A stretch of DNA of 64,000 bases from Pedobacter quisquiliarum (GCF_014642175.1 NZ_BMIL01000011.1:97948-161947), one strand, 5' to 3'. Counted from the first letter of the stretch, positions 1-8,409 are shown. Program-made: numbers and translations. The notes: generated from the sequence alone by a model not told the origin.

Positions 1-703
1 GATTATTGTGGGGTAAGATTTTGGTAAGCAGGTCTCTTAGTTCAGGTATATTCCATTTGCCTGAGCCAATTTCGAAGAGCTTTTGGCCCACGAGGGTTTC
101 TTCAGGATCATTGAAGAAATCGCAGAAGTTATGATTGGCACTAAGAATGCGAAACTCGCTGTCGAGCACCAGAAGACTTTCTCTAATCGTTTCTACGATG
201 GCGGACAGGTACGCTTCACTTTCCTCCAGTGTGTTGGTTCGTTCCCGCACTTTCTCATCAAGTTGATCACGCTGCTGCTCCAGTTTTAACTCTGCAACAA
301 CCCGCTTGGTTACATCGTTTTGAATGCCGATGAAGTGGGTAACCTTCCCTGAAGAATCCTTTACTGGTGAAATCATCAGTTCGTTCCAAAACAATCTTCC
401 ATTCTTTTTATAGTTCTGAATTAACGCCTGGCAATGTTCTCCTTTTCTAACAGCTTCTTTTATCTGAAGAAGCGAGTCTTGACTTCTGTCATGTCCCTGG
501 AGGAAGCGGCAGTTATGTCCAATGATGTCTTTTTTACTGTATCCAGTAAGCACCTCAAATGCGCTGTTACAGTAGATTATCGGGTGATCTGGTTGACTAT
601 GGTCGGTTATAACAACGCCGTTACTTGATGCGTTGAGCGCCGTAGCAAGGAGTCTGAAGTCAGTATGTTTTAAATCGGACAAAGTATTCAGGAATGCTTC
701 CAT
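1..703 (-). CDS. LOV/PAS sensor protein, probably a histidine kinase (3' end beyond window)
   Basis: The frame opens at the ATG at 703 and is still open at base 1, so only the N-terminal 234 residues are visible. Residues 15-140 form a PAS domain of the LOV subclass: GHNCRFLQG at 62-70 carries the Cys (C65) that forms the flavin adduct in blue-light receptors, and FIGIQNDVT is the usual end of a LOV core. A coiled linker follows (about 141-165), then a second PAS domain that is cut by the window edge. In known families this layout precedes a HisKA/HATPase kinase, but no kinase residues are visible here. The LOV call is strong and the kinase output is inferred. Confidence 0.85.
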   Translation of the reverse strand, partial: MEAFLNTLSDLKHTDFRLLATALNASSNGVVITDHSQPDHPIIYCNSAFEVLTGYSKKDIIGHNCRFLQGHDRSQDSLLQIKEAVRKGEHCQALIQNYKKNGRLFWNELMISPVKDSSGKVTHFIGIQNDVTKRVVAELKLEQQRDQLDEKVRERTNTLEESEAYLSAIVETIRESLLVLDSEFRILSANHNFCDFFNDPEETLVGQKLFEIGSGKWNIPELRDLLTKILPHNN

Positions 704-901
704 GTGAAATGCTTAAGGTCCTATAACTAGAATACCAGGTATTTGTTTAAGCTGATCTCTGATGGCGCAAAGTTTAATCTAGGTTCTAGGGAGCAAATCA
801 CTTGTTTGTGAAACGCCCTGCGATGTTTAGATTCACAACTTTAGGTCTGGCACTGGCATTAATTTTTTAATTAGAATGTGAGCACCTGCACCTTCCTTGA
901 A

Positions 902-1297
902 CTAATCAACTAATTGGGTTTCATTAATCTTTAGATAGAAATCAATATTTATACTATCTCCTTGGCGCAGCGTCATCCTTTTAGTTCTAGTGGAATAATA
1001 ACCCATTCCCGTCCCTAGAAATCTATACTTTCCAGGCTTTATACTAAAGGAATAGCGTCCCGAAGCCGGATCAGCTTTTGACTTTAATTCCATTCCTACA
1101 TATACGCGCGGAACAATTGAGGGTAGTTTCGTGCCATATTCATACAAGTATCCGTAAACCAGAGGGTCCAAAGGACTAGAACTATCTTGAGTTTTGTTGA
1201 TTGAATAGGACCCAGTATTTACTCCGGGCCGCTTTGAAGAACAGCTAACAATAGCGATTGCCAAAGTCACAAGTGTCACCAATAAATATGCTTTCAT
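902..1297 (-). CDS. lipoprotein with a carboxypeptidase-regulatory-like beta-sandwich
   Basis: This 131-residue protein has a lipoprotein signal peptide: a short basic start, a hydrophobic run, and the lipobox IVSC with the acylated Cys at about residue 19. The rest is a small beta domain with the pattern SGRYSFSIKPGKYRFLGTGMGY, shown here in parts as SGRYSFSIKPGKY and a following turn. This resembles CarboxypepD_reg or PEGA-like folds that decorate Bacteroidota surface proteins. No catalytic residues are seen. It is a lone gene, and its function is unknown. Confidence 0.7.
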   Translation of the reverse strand: MKAYLLVTLVTLAIAIVSCSSKRPGVNTGSYSINKTQDSSSPLDPLVYGYLYEYGTKLPSIVPRVYVGMELKSKADPASGRYSFSIKPGKYRFLGTGMGYYSTRTKRMTLRQGDSINIDFYLKINETQLVD

Positions 1298-1481
1298 GCT
1301 TTTTATGTTTTTAATCTTGCGTAGACACCACTAAATAGAAGTAATATTTACCTTCATAAACCGTTTCAAGTGTAAATTCCTTGATCGTAGAATTTGTGCA
1401 CTTTCACCATCCAGGCGCCTAATGTCGCTTGGCCTTGTGAAGCTATAAATTATGACAGAATTCTAAACTAAACCTGTAAAT

Positions 1482-1745
1482 ATGAAATGTCCTTCTTGTG
1501 ATGAAACGTTGCTAATGAGTGAAAAAACCGGAATTGAGATAGATTACTGTCCTAATTGCCGTGGAATTTGGTTGGATCGTGGTGAATTGGACAAGATCAT
1601 TGAGCGTTCTGCTGATCATTATTCTAAGAAAGAGAACTACGATAAAGATTATGATAAGTACAACAAACCGCAGGGCGATCACAATTATAACAACCGGCAG
1701 GGATATAAGAAGAAATCATTTCTAGGAGATATATTCGATTTTTAG
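1482..1745 (+). CDS. zinc-ribbon protein of the zf-TFIIB type
   Basis: The 87-residue protein begins MKCPSCDETLL and has a second knuckle CPNCRGIWLDRGELDKI at about residues 23-39. CxxC-x~18-CxxC followed by GIWLDRGEL is the signature of the Pfam zf-TFIIB family of small bacterial zinc ribbons. The tail (about 45-87) is Lys/Tyr/Asn/Gly-rich, looks disordered, and ends in an aromatic patch (FLGDIFDF). Partners and role are not known for the family. It stands alone, between two minus-strand genes. Confidence 0.8.
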   Translation: MKCPSCDETLLMSEKTGIEIDYCPNCRGIWLDRGELDKIIERSADHYSKKENYDKDYDKYNKPQGDHNYNNRQGYKKKSFLGDIFDF

Positions 1746-1879
1746 GTCTAATGGGGTGTCTTTTAGTACCTTTAGCTATTGTAAAACAGAGACTTGCATT
1801 GAACATTGTTGCGTTTTAGCTTCTTAGAGCTTAATAACTCAGAAAATAAATATGTAGATGCACAATAATATTAAAGTTT

Positions 1880-1950
1880 AAACGCTTTAGTATTTGAGAG
1901 CGTTAATTTAGATAAAAGGGATTTTGATCATTGATCATGGTCCCTTTTTC
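1880..1950. terminator. two tandem hairpins, probable bidirectional terminator
   Basis: A first dyad pairs AACGCT with AGCGTT (about 1881-1904). A second pairs AAAAGGGA (1914-1921) with TCCCTTTTT (1941-1949) around a loop containing GATCATTGATCAT. The T-run after the second arm fits termination on the plus strand, and the A-run before the first arm fits the minus strand. It lies between the zinc-ribbon gene and the convergent LpoB-like gene. Confidence 0.55.
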
Positions 1951-2037
1951 TATTTTACAGGTAAATTAAAAAAAATGATAAACCAAGGACCCTGAGAATG
2001 TGTGATGGCTTTTGTTGTTTACCCTTGCTGCGCACTC

Positions 2038-2784
2038 CTATTTGCTATAAGGGAAGTTCCTAGAAACTTTTCTCATCATCCTGTCAATTAGCTCATCGCT
2101 AGAAGTAAAGACTCCATCATTCATCGCTTTGAAGAATCGCCACAACATATCGCCTGTCTCGCCGTCATTAATCACCATGGTTAGTGAGCCTGAGCCAGTT
2201 TTGCTTCCAAGACCACCAAACAAAACCGTGGTCACTATTGCGCCCGCTTCTGATCTTGTTTGTTCTGTTTCAAACTTACCAGAAATTATAGCATCTACCC
2301 CTAAAGCTTTCGCCAACTCATCCTTGGTAACTTCATCTAATTTATCAACCAGGCCGGCTTTTTTTAGCAATATGTTTGTCTTATCGACATCCTGAAATTC
2401 AACACTATAACCGTTTGATTTTCTAAGCAGAAAAGTATACATGCTTGATTGAATTGAAGTTGCCATTGATTTTTCCTTCTGAGCGTGAGCTTCCAAATTG
2501 AAGTCTTTCGGTTGTTTCTTAAAAGAAATTTTGGTCTGAAAAGGAATGATGGCTACTATCTTATGTGAAGCTACAGCAGTTTTTAATTTTGGACTTTCAA
2601 AAACCTGTTTTGCATTTTCATATTGTGCAAACGCAAATAAGTTAGTACTAATAAGTAGAAGGAGGAGAAACGCCCAAGAAGACCAACGCTTTACTACCGG
2701 ATTTTCAGAAAAGATCTCTTCAAAAATATTGGGGGAAGACCGGGAAATCCTAATACATATTCCTAAAAGTAATGGAGGTAGCAA
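2038..2784 (-). CDS. secreted LpoB/CsgG-like protein; 5' end probably rearranged
   Basis: The mature part (about 50-248) has the look of the CsgG/LpoB fold: an IVAIIPF strand, a helix with many charged residues, ALGVDAIISGKFE, and a glycine-rich strand pair. A good signal peptide (KRWSSWAF plus a run of Leu, then AFA|Q) sits at about residues 32-53. However, no ATG, GTG or TTG lies just before it; the codon there is GTA. The only in-frame ATG is at 2784, inside the esterase remnant on the other strand. The original start therefore seems to have been lost at about 2690, where the two genes meet head to head. Whether the protein is still made is uncertain. Confidence 0.6.
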   Translation of the reverse strand: MLPPLLLGICIRISRSSPNIFEEIFSENPVVKRWSSWAFLLLLLISTNLFAFAQYENAKQVFESPKLKTAVASHKIVAIIPFQTKISFKKQPKDFNLEAHAQKEKSMATSIQSSMYTFLLRKSNGYSVEFQDVDKTNILLKKAGLVDKLDEVTKDELAKALGVDAIISGKFETEQTRSEAGAIVTTVLFGGLGSKTGSGSLTMVINDGETGDMLWRFFKAMNDGVFTSSDELIDRMMRKVSRNFPYSK

Positions 2785-3829
2785 AATAAAAGATCGAGGT
2801 CAGTATCCTGTGATTTACTTGTTAGATGGCAACGAAAACTTCAACAGTGTCGTGAGTATTACTGAACACATGGAAGAAACAAGCCTATGTCCCCCAACGA
2901 TTGTAGTAGGAATTGTGCATACCAATAGATTAAGTGATTTAACAACTGGCTCAGATAAAGAATACAAGGGGGCTGTAAGCAATGGAGAGAAGTTTATGTC
3001 TTTTGTTGAAAAAGAACTTATCCCTCACATTGATTCTACCTATCCCACCACGACATATAAAACGTTCATAGGCCATTCAGTGGGCGGTTTAACAGTAATG
3101 AACACGCTATGTTAACAAACCGAATATGTTCAACTCCTATGTCTCTCTGGACGGCGCATTGTGGTGGAACGAAGCGAACGTTGTAAAAGAAGCGAAATCG
3201 TTGTTATCCAGGAATAACTACAAAGGAAAGACGCTGTACATGGCATGGCCAATCGTTTGGAAAGAGGAGTAGATACATTAAGTGTCCAGAACGATACAAC
3301 GGGAAATACAAGTCTGATCCGGTCGAACTTAAGTTTTATAAAAGAACTTCAAAAAGCAAATAAGAACCAAATGCGCTACAGCTATAAGTTCTACGAAAAT
3401 GACAACCACCCATCAATAAGATTAATTGGAGCATATGATGCACTTCGATATATTTTCGATTTCTATAGACTCCGGATTTACGACAGTGAAATCGAGAACC
3501 CAGACTTTAACCTGTACTCCCTGTTAATTGCACATTTTAATAACGTTTCTAAGCAAATGGGCTACACCGTAAACCCAAATGAAAGCTTGGTTAATAATTT
3601 GGGCTACCAAATGATTGCTACTAAGCAGTTTAAAAAAGCAGAAGCCCTGTTCAAACTCAACATTGTAAATAACCCCAATAATGCTAATGGCTATGACTCT
3701 ATAGGGGACTTGTATCTTGCGAAGGGAGACAAATCAAAGGCAATCGCATCGTTTAAGAAAGCCTTGACGCTAGGACAAGTGCCAGAGAGCAAGGCAAAAT
3801 TGGAAAAACTTCTGAAGGAGAAAAACTAA
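2692..3829 (+). pseudogene. alpha/beta-hydrolase esterase with C-terminal TPR, frameshifted and 5'-truncated
   Basis: The frame of 2546-3115 reads as an esterase: ILIHIPKS, YPVIYLLDGNENF and the nucleophile elbow GHSVGGL. It ends in a stop at 3113. Homology continues in another frame (about 3111-3245: MFNSYVSLDGALWWNEANV, then KGKTLYMA) and returns to the first frame at about 3248 (ANRLERGVDT), running to 3829 with a TPR (YDSIGDLYLAKGDKSKAIASF). So there is about +1 base near 3110 and -1 near 3245. The N-terminus with its signal peptide is missing, because the sequence switches at about 2690 to the antisense of the neighbouring gene. Intact relatives are secreted putative esterases. Two sequencing errors could mimic the frameshifts but not the lost 5' end. 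Confidence 0.75.
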
Positions 3830-3851
3830 CCTTCAGGCACTCCGTTCCTAC

Positions 3852-4784
3852 CTATTCTCCATCAATCTTGCTTGTACCCTTTGTCTTTAATAGCGATAAT
3901 ACAATACTGATCGTGATGATGACGCCGATAATGAGTAACGAAACAAATGCCGGGAGTTTGATAACATCTGCGAGAACCATCTTTAAGCCCACAAACATTA
4001 GTATAGCGGCGAGGCCGACAGAAAGATAAACAAAGCGGTTAACAACATGGGCAAGCGCAAAATAGAGCGAACGAAGGCCCAGAATAGCAAAGACGTTTGA
4101 TGTATAAACGATAAAGTGGTCTTGTGTAATGGACAAAATCGCGGGAATACTATCCACAGCAAAAATCAGGTCCGTAGTTTCAATAACGATAAGTACAAGA
4201 AACAGTGGGGTAGCAAACTTCTTTCCATTTTGTGTGACAAAGAATTTACCACCTTCAAACTTGTCGCTTATCGGCATAATCTTCCGGACAAATACAATCA
4301 GTGGATTTTTCTCCGGCTCCATCTCTTTATCCTTTTGAGTCAGCATTTTGTAGCCAGTGTAAATCAGAAAAGCACCAAAAATGTAGATCGTCCAATGGAA
4401 TTTCTCAATTAAAGCTACGCCTGCAAAGATGAAGATCACGCGCATCAGAAGCGCTCCGAGGATACCCCAGAAAAGGACTTTATGTTGGTAGATCGATGGT
4501 ACTTTAAAATAGCCAAACACCAATACGAAGACAAAAATGTTATCTATGCTTAATGTTTTTTCAATAAGGTAGCCGGTCAGGAACTCTATTGCTTTAGGTT
4601 CTCCAAACCAATAGTAAATCAACCCATTAAAGGTAAGTGCAAGGCACATCCATACGCCGGACCAAATCAAGGCTTCTTTAACAGTCACTTCGTGTGCCTT
4701 TCTGTTAAAAACGCCTAAATCTAAGGCCAGCATAAGGAGAACAAAAACGTTAAAACCAATCCAAAAGGTGCTGCTTACTTCCAT
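3852..4784 (-). CDS. TerC/Alx family integral membrane protein
   Basis: This 310-residue protein has about nine hydrophobic segments. It carries the two TerC family motifs with acidic residues in the membrane: EKTLSIDNIFVF (about 75-86) and ETTDLIFAVDSIPA (about 203-216). The length and the N-terminal half (ALDLGVFNRKAHEV) match the Alx subgroup rather than short TerC. Characterised relatives export Mn2+ or metallate secreted proteins, so a metal-transport role is likely but unproven. It is monocistronic, and no yybP-ykoY riboswitch is recognisable in its leader. Confidence 0.88.
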   Translation of the reverse strand: MEVSSTFWIGFNVFVLLMLALDLGVFNRKAHEVTVKEALIWSGVWMCLALTFNGLIYYWFGEPKAIEFLTGYLIEKTLSIDNIFVFVLVFGYFKVPSIYQHKVLFWGILGALLMRVIFIFAGVALIEKFHWTIYIFGAFLIYTGYKMLTQKDKEMEPEKNPLIVFVRKIMPISDKFEGGKFFVTQNGKKFATPLFLVLIVIETTDLIFAVDSIPAILSITQDHFIVYTSNVFAILGLRSLYFALAHVVNRFVYLSVGLAAILMFVGLKMVLADVIKLPAFVSLLIIGVIITISIVLSLLKTKGTSKIDGE

Positions 4785-5166
4785 AATTAGGGTGTTTGTA
4801 TCTGAAATTTCGCGAGAGGACGTTTGCAGTACAATGTCGAGTTTTTACCGCAATAATGCATTGGAATTGTGATTTATGACATTCTGAAAGTGATTTCTCA
4901 CAATCGTTAACCTCTAAACTGCATTTCGCCTTCCATTATACCAGATCTTCGTTTTGCGAGACAATCCGCTCGTTGGTTCCTAATAAGAATGTAGCTATTT
5001 TAAGAAAACTTAGCATAGAATTGCTGAAAGTGATTATTGTACATCTACATTATTTAGCATAGCTTACAATTTCTAGTAGCTTTAGGTGAAAAAATACATT
5101 CCTCAACTTTTTGGTCCTAAGTGCGGAACAGAAATTAAAGCAGTAAACAATTAAAAACAATAGTTA
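4785..5166. other. 382-base gap: divergent control region with one repeat-motif copy
   Basis: This gap separates terC (minus) from the oxidoreductase (plus). It holds one copy of the recurring motif (ATCTTC, T-rich, GCGAGACAA at 4945-4964) and a direct repeat CTGAAAGTGAT (near 4885 and 5022). It also holds a 22-codon GTG micro-ORF at 5086-5154 whose end (GPKCGTEIKA) resembles a zinc-ribbon remnant. No clear TAnnTTTG promoter was found. Confidence 0.5.
4945..4964 (+). repeat. recurring GAGACAA motif, copy 1
   Basis: ATCTTCGTTTTGCGAGACAA. Other copies: 7186-7206, 10686-10707, 12513-12534, 13401-13421, 14134-14151 (plus) and 14060-14074 (minus). The shared form is TTC[GC], a T-run, GAGACAA. All lie in gaps or at gene starts of the 5-14 kb region. 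Confidence 0.5.
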
Positions 5167-6327
5167 ATGAACAATGTAAAACTTAAAATGGGCATGATCG
5201 GTGGCGGTAAAGATGCCTTTATCGGTGCCGTACATCGGATTGCTGCGAACATCGACGGTCAGATAGAGTTAGTTTGTGGCGCACTGAGTATCAATCCCGA
5301 AGTAAGCCTGGCTTCAGGCCGTGAATTATTCCTCTCCGAAAAAAGAATTTATGGTAATTATGAGGAGATGATTATCAAAGAAAGCCAGCGTCCTCTAGAC
5401 GAAAGGCTTGACTTTATTACGATTGTGACGCCTAATTTCGCCCACTTCGCTCCTGCGATGATGGCGCTGGAGTACGGTTTCAACGTTGTGATAGAAAAAC
5501 CTATCGCTTTGTCATTGAGTGAGGCCCTACAACTTAAAGAAAAAGTACAAGAGACAGGTTTGACTTTATGCCTTACACATACCTACTCAGGATATCCGAT
5601 GGTAAAACAAGCCAGGAACATGGTACAAAATGGTGAAATCGGGGTCATTCGTAAAGTTATAGTTCAATATCCTCAGGGATGGTTAAGTACCTTAACAGAA
5701 AAAGAAGGAAATAGCGGAGCTGCCTGGAGAACAGACCCAGCTAAAAGCGGAAAAAGTGGAAGTATGGGCGACATCGGTACACATGCTGCACATTTGGCAG
5801 AATATATCACTGGTTTAGAGATCAGTGAAGTTTGCGCAGATTTAAATATTGTTGTTCAAGGTCGCGGACTTGATGATGATGGAAACGTTCTTCTGAAATT
5901 TAACAATGGCGCTAATGGTGTGCTAATTGCCACTCAGATTGCTGCAGGAGAAGAAAATGCGCTTGAGATTAAGATCTATGGAGAAAAAGGTGGTTTGGAA
6001 TGGCATCAGATGGAACCAAATTCTTTAATCTTAAAAAGACAGAATGAACCAATTCAAATCTATAGAACTGGGGAAAAGTACTTGTCAACAGCCGCTACTT
6101 ATAATACGCGTGTACCAGCAGGACATCCCGAAGGTTATCTGGAGGCTTTTGCTAACATCTATAAGAATTTCGCCGCAACCTTGAATGCTAAAAAACGTGA
6201 TGAAGAACCAAGCGAATTAATGCTCGACTTCCCTACAGTTGAAAATGGTGTAAGGGGAATGGCCTTTATTGATGTTGTGGTACAATCCGCGAATTCAGAT
6301 ACCAAGTGGACAAAGTTTGAATATTAA
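5167..6327 (+). CDS. Gfo/Idh/MocA family NAD(P)-dependent oxidoreductase
   Basis: The 386-residue protein has an N-terminal Rossmann fold (GMIGGGKDAFIG at 9-20) and the family motif EKP at 110-112, whose Lys binds cofactor and substrate. In the C-terminal half GDIGTHAAHL, near residue 200, matches the catalytic Asp/His region. Members oxidise, reduce or epimerise sugars and cyclitols; the substrate cannot be told from sequence. A second, unrelated-looking family member lies at 8410, but they do not share an operon. A strong dyad follows the stop. Confidence 0.9.
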   Translation: MNNVKLKMGMIGGGKDAFIGAVHRIAANIDGQIELVCGALSINPEVSLASGRELFLSEKRIYGNYEEMIIKESQRPLDERLDFITIVTPNFAHFAPAMMALEYGFNVVIEKPIALSLSEALQLKEKVQETGLTLCLTHTYSGYPMVKQARNMVQNGEIGVIRKVIVQYPQGWLSTLTEKEGNSGAAWRTDPAKSGKSGSMGDIGTHAAHLAEYITGLEISEVCADLNIVVQGRGLDDDGNVLLKFNNGANGVLIATQIAAGEENALEIKIYGEKGGLEWHQMEPNSLILKRQNEPIQIYRTGEKYLSTAATYNTRVPAGHPEGYLEAFANIYKNFAATLNAKKRDEEPSELMLDFPTVENGVRGMAFIDVVVQSANSDTKWTKFEY

Positions 6328-6340
6328 TGAACTCAATGTT

Positions 6341-6378
6341 ATTATTAACGGGGTGCTGAAAGGCGGCCCGTTAATAAT
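6341..6378. terminator. dyad between convergent genes
   Basis: ATTATTAACGGG (6341-6352) pairs perfectly with CCCGTTAATAAT (6367-6378). The arms are AT-rich on the outside, giving T-runs in both directions, so it can end both the oxidoreductase and the convergent DUF1801 gene. The loop is about 14 bases, longer than usual. Confidence 0.6.
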
Positions 6379-6393
6379 TATTCAATGTGAAAT

Positions 6394-6801
6394 TTAGGTT
6401 GATTTTGCCGCGTAAATCCATTCAACAACAATCTTGGCCAAATCTATTTGTGCGTCTCTAATTTCCTGCATATTCTTAAATGTTGCTATAGCTCTATCGT
6501 TCTCTTTCCAAATTAACAGCTTACTCTTAGTATCGATTAACCTGTTCAGCGGTTGTTGCAGCTTCTTCGCTCCCCTGTGAAATATCAGCTGAATTTGCGT
6601 AGGGGGTTGAATTCGCATTGTGATTCTATCCTCGTTATTAAAGCAATAGTTAGGTCCATTCCATTTGATATTTTCAATCAGGCCGTCATCTGCGGATAAG
6701 ATACATTTCCGCAATTCTTCAATTTCATTTCTCAGCTGATGAATCTGGCTATTTAAGAATTCTGTCACACTGTTATTCAGATGCTGTGTTTGCTTTGCCA
6801 T
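6394..6801 (-). CDS. DUF1801 domain protein
   Basis: The 135-residue protein fits DUF1801 (YdhG-like) small cytosolic proteins: an N-terminal helical part, the core IKWNGPNYCFNNEDRITMRI at about 46-65, a strand with QLIFHRGAKK, and a C-terminal amphipathic helix ending EWIYAA. Family function is unknown; related folds bind ligands or RNA. It starts 45 bases beyond the stop of the EthD gene on the same strand, so the two may be co-transcribed. Confidence 0.75.
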   Translation of the reverse strand: MAKQTQHLNNSVTEFLNSQIHQLRNEIEELRKCILSADDGLIENIKWNGPNYCFNNEDRITMRIQPPTQIQLIFHRGAKKLQQPLNRLIDTKSKLLIWKENDRAIATFKNMQEIRDAQIDLAKIVVEWIYAAKST

Positions 6802-6845
6802 AGTAGTTCATTGAACGCCTCTTTTTCAACAATGTTTTATGAAAT

Positions 6846-7184
6846 CTATGTCTTGACTAAGCTTTCATTAGTAGCCATTGCGATATAATTTTCAGTATCA
6901 AAAAATTTGGGTTCATCGGGACGAACCTTTGTTAGATAATTTTCTGATTTGAAGAAGGCATTGAAATCCTCAAAGGAGTCAAACGAGATTTCTACTACTG
7001 CATCGTATAAAGGCTTAGCAAAGCCTTCCGTTACCATAGGGTGGTTAATTACATACTTTCGAACGTAAAGTTCTGTTTCCGGGATAGAACAAAACAAAGG
7101 CGCATGTTTATTTTTGTGGTAATCCACAAATTCATCAAGGCTCATGCCTGGCAGTTTATTCACTAAAAATGTAAATTTGATCAT
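6846..7184 (-). CDS. EthD-domain protein
   Basis: The 112-residue protein shows the EthD dimeric alpha/beta-barrel pattern: a strand IKFTFLVNKLPGMS, then FVDYHKNKHAPLF with the conserved His, and a second strand YDAVVEISFDSFEDFNAFF. EthD-like proteins bind or process small hydrophobic compounds and often sit beside HxlR or MarR regulators. Here an HxlR gene is divergent across 99 bases that contain its promoter and a perfect palindrome, so regulation by that protein is likely. Confidence 0.8.
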   Translation of the reverse strand: MIKFTFLVNKLPGMSLDEFVDYHKNKHAPLFCSIPETELYVRKYVINHPMVTEGFAKPLYDAVVEISFDSFEDFNAFFKSENYLTKVRPDEPKFFDTENYIAMATNESLVKT

Positions 7185-7203
7185 TGTCTTTTTTTATTTG
7201 AGA

Positions 7204-7234
7204 CAAACCTATTTCATTACATACCTCCCGGCAA
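7204..7234 (-). promoter_or_regulatory. Bacteroidota-type promoter of the EthD gene
   Basis: On the minus strand TTG (complement of 7232-7234) is followed by 20 bases and then TAGGTTTG (complement of 7204-7211), an exact TAnnTTTG -7 box. Predicted transcription starts near 7200, giving a leader of about 16 bases before the ATG at 7184. The -33 element ends five bases from the palindrome at 7239-7252. Confidence 0.75.
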
Positions 7235-7238
7235 GTAC

Positions 7239-7252
7239 GCACAAATTTGTGC
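7239..7252. promoter_or_regulatory. 14-bp perfect palindrome, candidate HxlR operator
   Basis: GCACAAATTTGTGC reads the same on both strands. It lies between the divergent EthD and HxlR genes and abuts the EthD -33 element. It also contains a TTTG that could be the -33 element for the HxlR gene (19-base spacer to TAGATTGA, a weak -7 box). HxlR dimers bind such palindromes, so joint control of both genes is inferred. Confidence 0.65.
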
Positions 7253-7283
7253 CTGTTTGCTTTGACAATAGATTGACTAAGCG

Positions 7284-7658
7284 ATGTACAAGAAGAAAAT
7301 TCCCATAAGGACGGATTGTGGCCTGCATGTATTCAAGGAACTTCTGGATGGAAAGTGGAAACTGATGTTGATCTATTACATTTCTGATGGGATAAAAAGA
7401 CCAGGTGCATTGCAGAAGAAAATATCGGTAGACAGGAGGGTAATGAACAAGCAATTGAACGAGTTGGTACAGCATGGCTTTGTAGATAAAATCTCTTTTG
7501 ATTCTAAAATCCCTAAGATCGAATATATGTTAACGGATCTGGGAACTAGCCTGTTACCTTTAATAATAAGTTTGGAGCAATGGGGCGAAAATAACAGAGC
7601 TGTTTTGGAATCAGCGATTGAAGATAAAACTGAGCGAACTGCCAATACACCTGCATAA
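7284..7658 (+). CDS. HxlR family winged-helix transcriptional regulator
   Basis: The 124-residue protein matches HxlR throughout: a Cys near the N-terminus (C12, TDCGL, the redox-sensing Cys of several members), LLDGKWKLMLIYYI, PGALQKKI, the recognition region RRVMNKQLNELVQHGFV, and the wing YMLTDLGTSLLPLI. It is cytosolic, DNA-binding and probably dimeric. Divergent from the EthD gene, it probably represses that gene and itself through the palindrome at 7239. Confidence 0.88.
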   Translation: MYKKKIPIRTDCGLHVFKELLDGKWKLMLIYYISDGIKRPGALQKKISVDRRVMNKQLNELVQHGFVDKISFDSKIPKIEYMLTDLGTSLLPLIISLEQWGENNRAVLESAIEDKTERTANTPA

Positions 7659-7684
7659 TTTAATATACGTCGTCGTACACTATC

Positions 7685-8308
7685 GTGGTAAAAAAAATCT
7701 TTAAAGTAACATTAGTAATTCTTGGGGTATTCGCCATTTTCTGTGGCGTCTATTTAGGTTTTGTGCTTAATGCACTTGGTGCATTTGATAAGAATTATAC
7801 AACTGATGAATTAGTTGCAAATTACAACAAGCGAAAAGTGGAAATAGCACACCTAAAGCGATTTTTCAATCAAGTAGTTCCTGAGCATAAATTTGTAGAA
7901 ATAGAATTCAAAAATGATAGTACCCTTTATCGGCTTGGCGTGGGACCCTTAGATTCTTTGGGCAAGTCGAACTATCATACAATGTTCTTAGAATGGGATC
8001 TACATGTTAAATCTTCGAAAGTGGATTCTGTAATCAAAACTTTAGGATGGACTCAAAAGACGCTCCAACTTTTGAAAGACAAACTAGATAAAGCTGAGTG
8101 TATACAAATTGAGAGTGGTGAGCCAGCAAAGATTGGCTTCAAAAGAAGTGGCCTAGGCATGTATTTTTATAACGTGTTTGACCAGGGCGTTCCCGATAGT
8201 TTGATTACTCATTATAACGACAAATGCAATTATATCTTTATAAACAAGATGCTTGTGCTGGAATATGCTGGAGGTGCAGTTGGTGGTCAATGCTTTCCCC
8301 TTGAATGA
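7685..8308 (+). CDS. unknown membrane-anchored protein
   Basis: The protein has 207 residues with a GTG start. A basic KKIFK start leads into one transmembrane helix (about 6-29), and the rest appears extracytoplasmic: helical, then a strand-rich C-terminus with two Cys. I recognise no family. It follows the HxlR gene by 26 bases on the same strand and could be transcribed with it. Confidence 0.6.
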   Translation: MVKKIFKVTLVILGVFAIFCGVYLGFVLNALGAFDKNYTTDELVANYNKRKVEIAHLKRFFNQVVPEHKFVEIEFKNDSTLYRLGVGPLDSLGKSNYHTMFLEWDLHVKSSKVDSVIKTLGWTQKTLQLLKDKLDKAECIQIESGEPAKIGFKRSGLGMYFYNVFDQGVPDSLITHYNDKCNYIFINKMLVLEYAGGAVGGQCFPLE

Positions 8309-8409
8309 TATCGCAGCATAACAATTGTATTGTACCAGGCGTTAGCTAGTACCTACCGAAGGATTTGCTACTTTAGATGATCAAATAATCAGCGTTAAAC
8401 GAATTCACT

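Noticed and set aside
4785..4980. yybP-ykoY manganese riboswitch in the terC leader
   Set aside because: TerC/Alx genes can carry it, but I could not find the conserved GGGGAGUA-type core in the minus-strand leader.
5086..5154. GTG micro-ORF of 22 codons ending in PKCGTEIKA
   Set aside because: It resembles the end of a zinc ribbon but has only one CxxC-like Cys, no clear ribosome site and no partner. Mentioned only within the gap entry.
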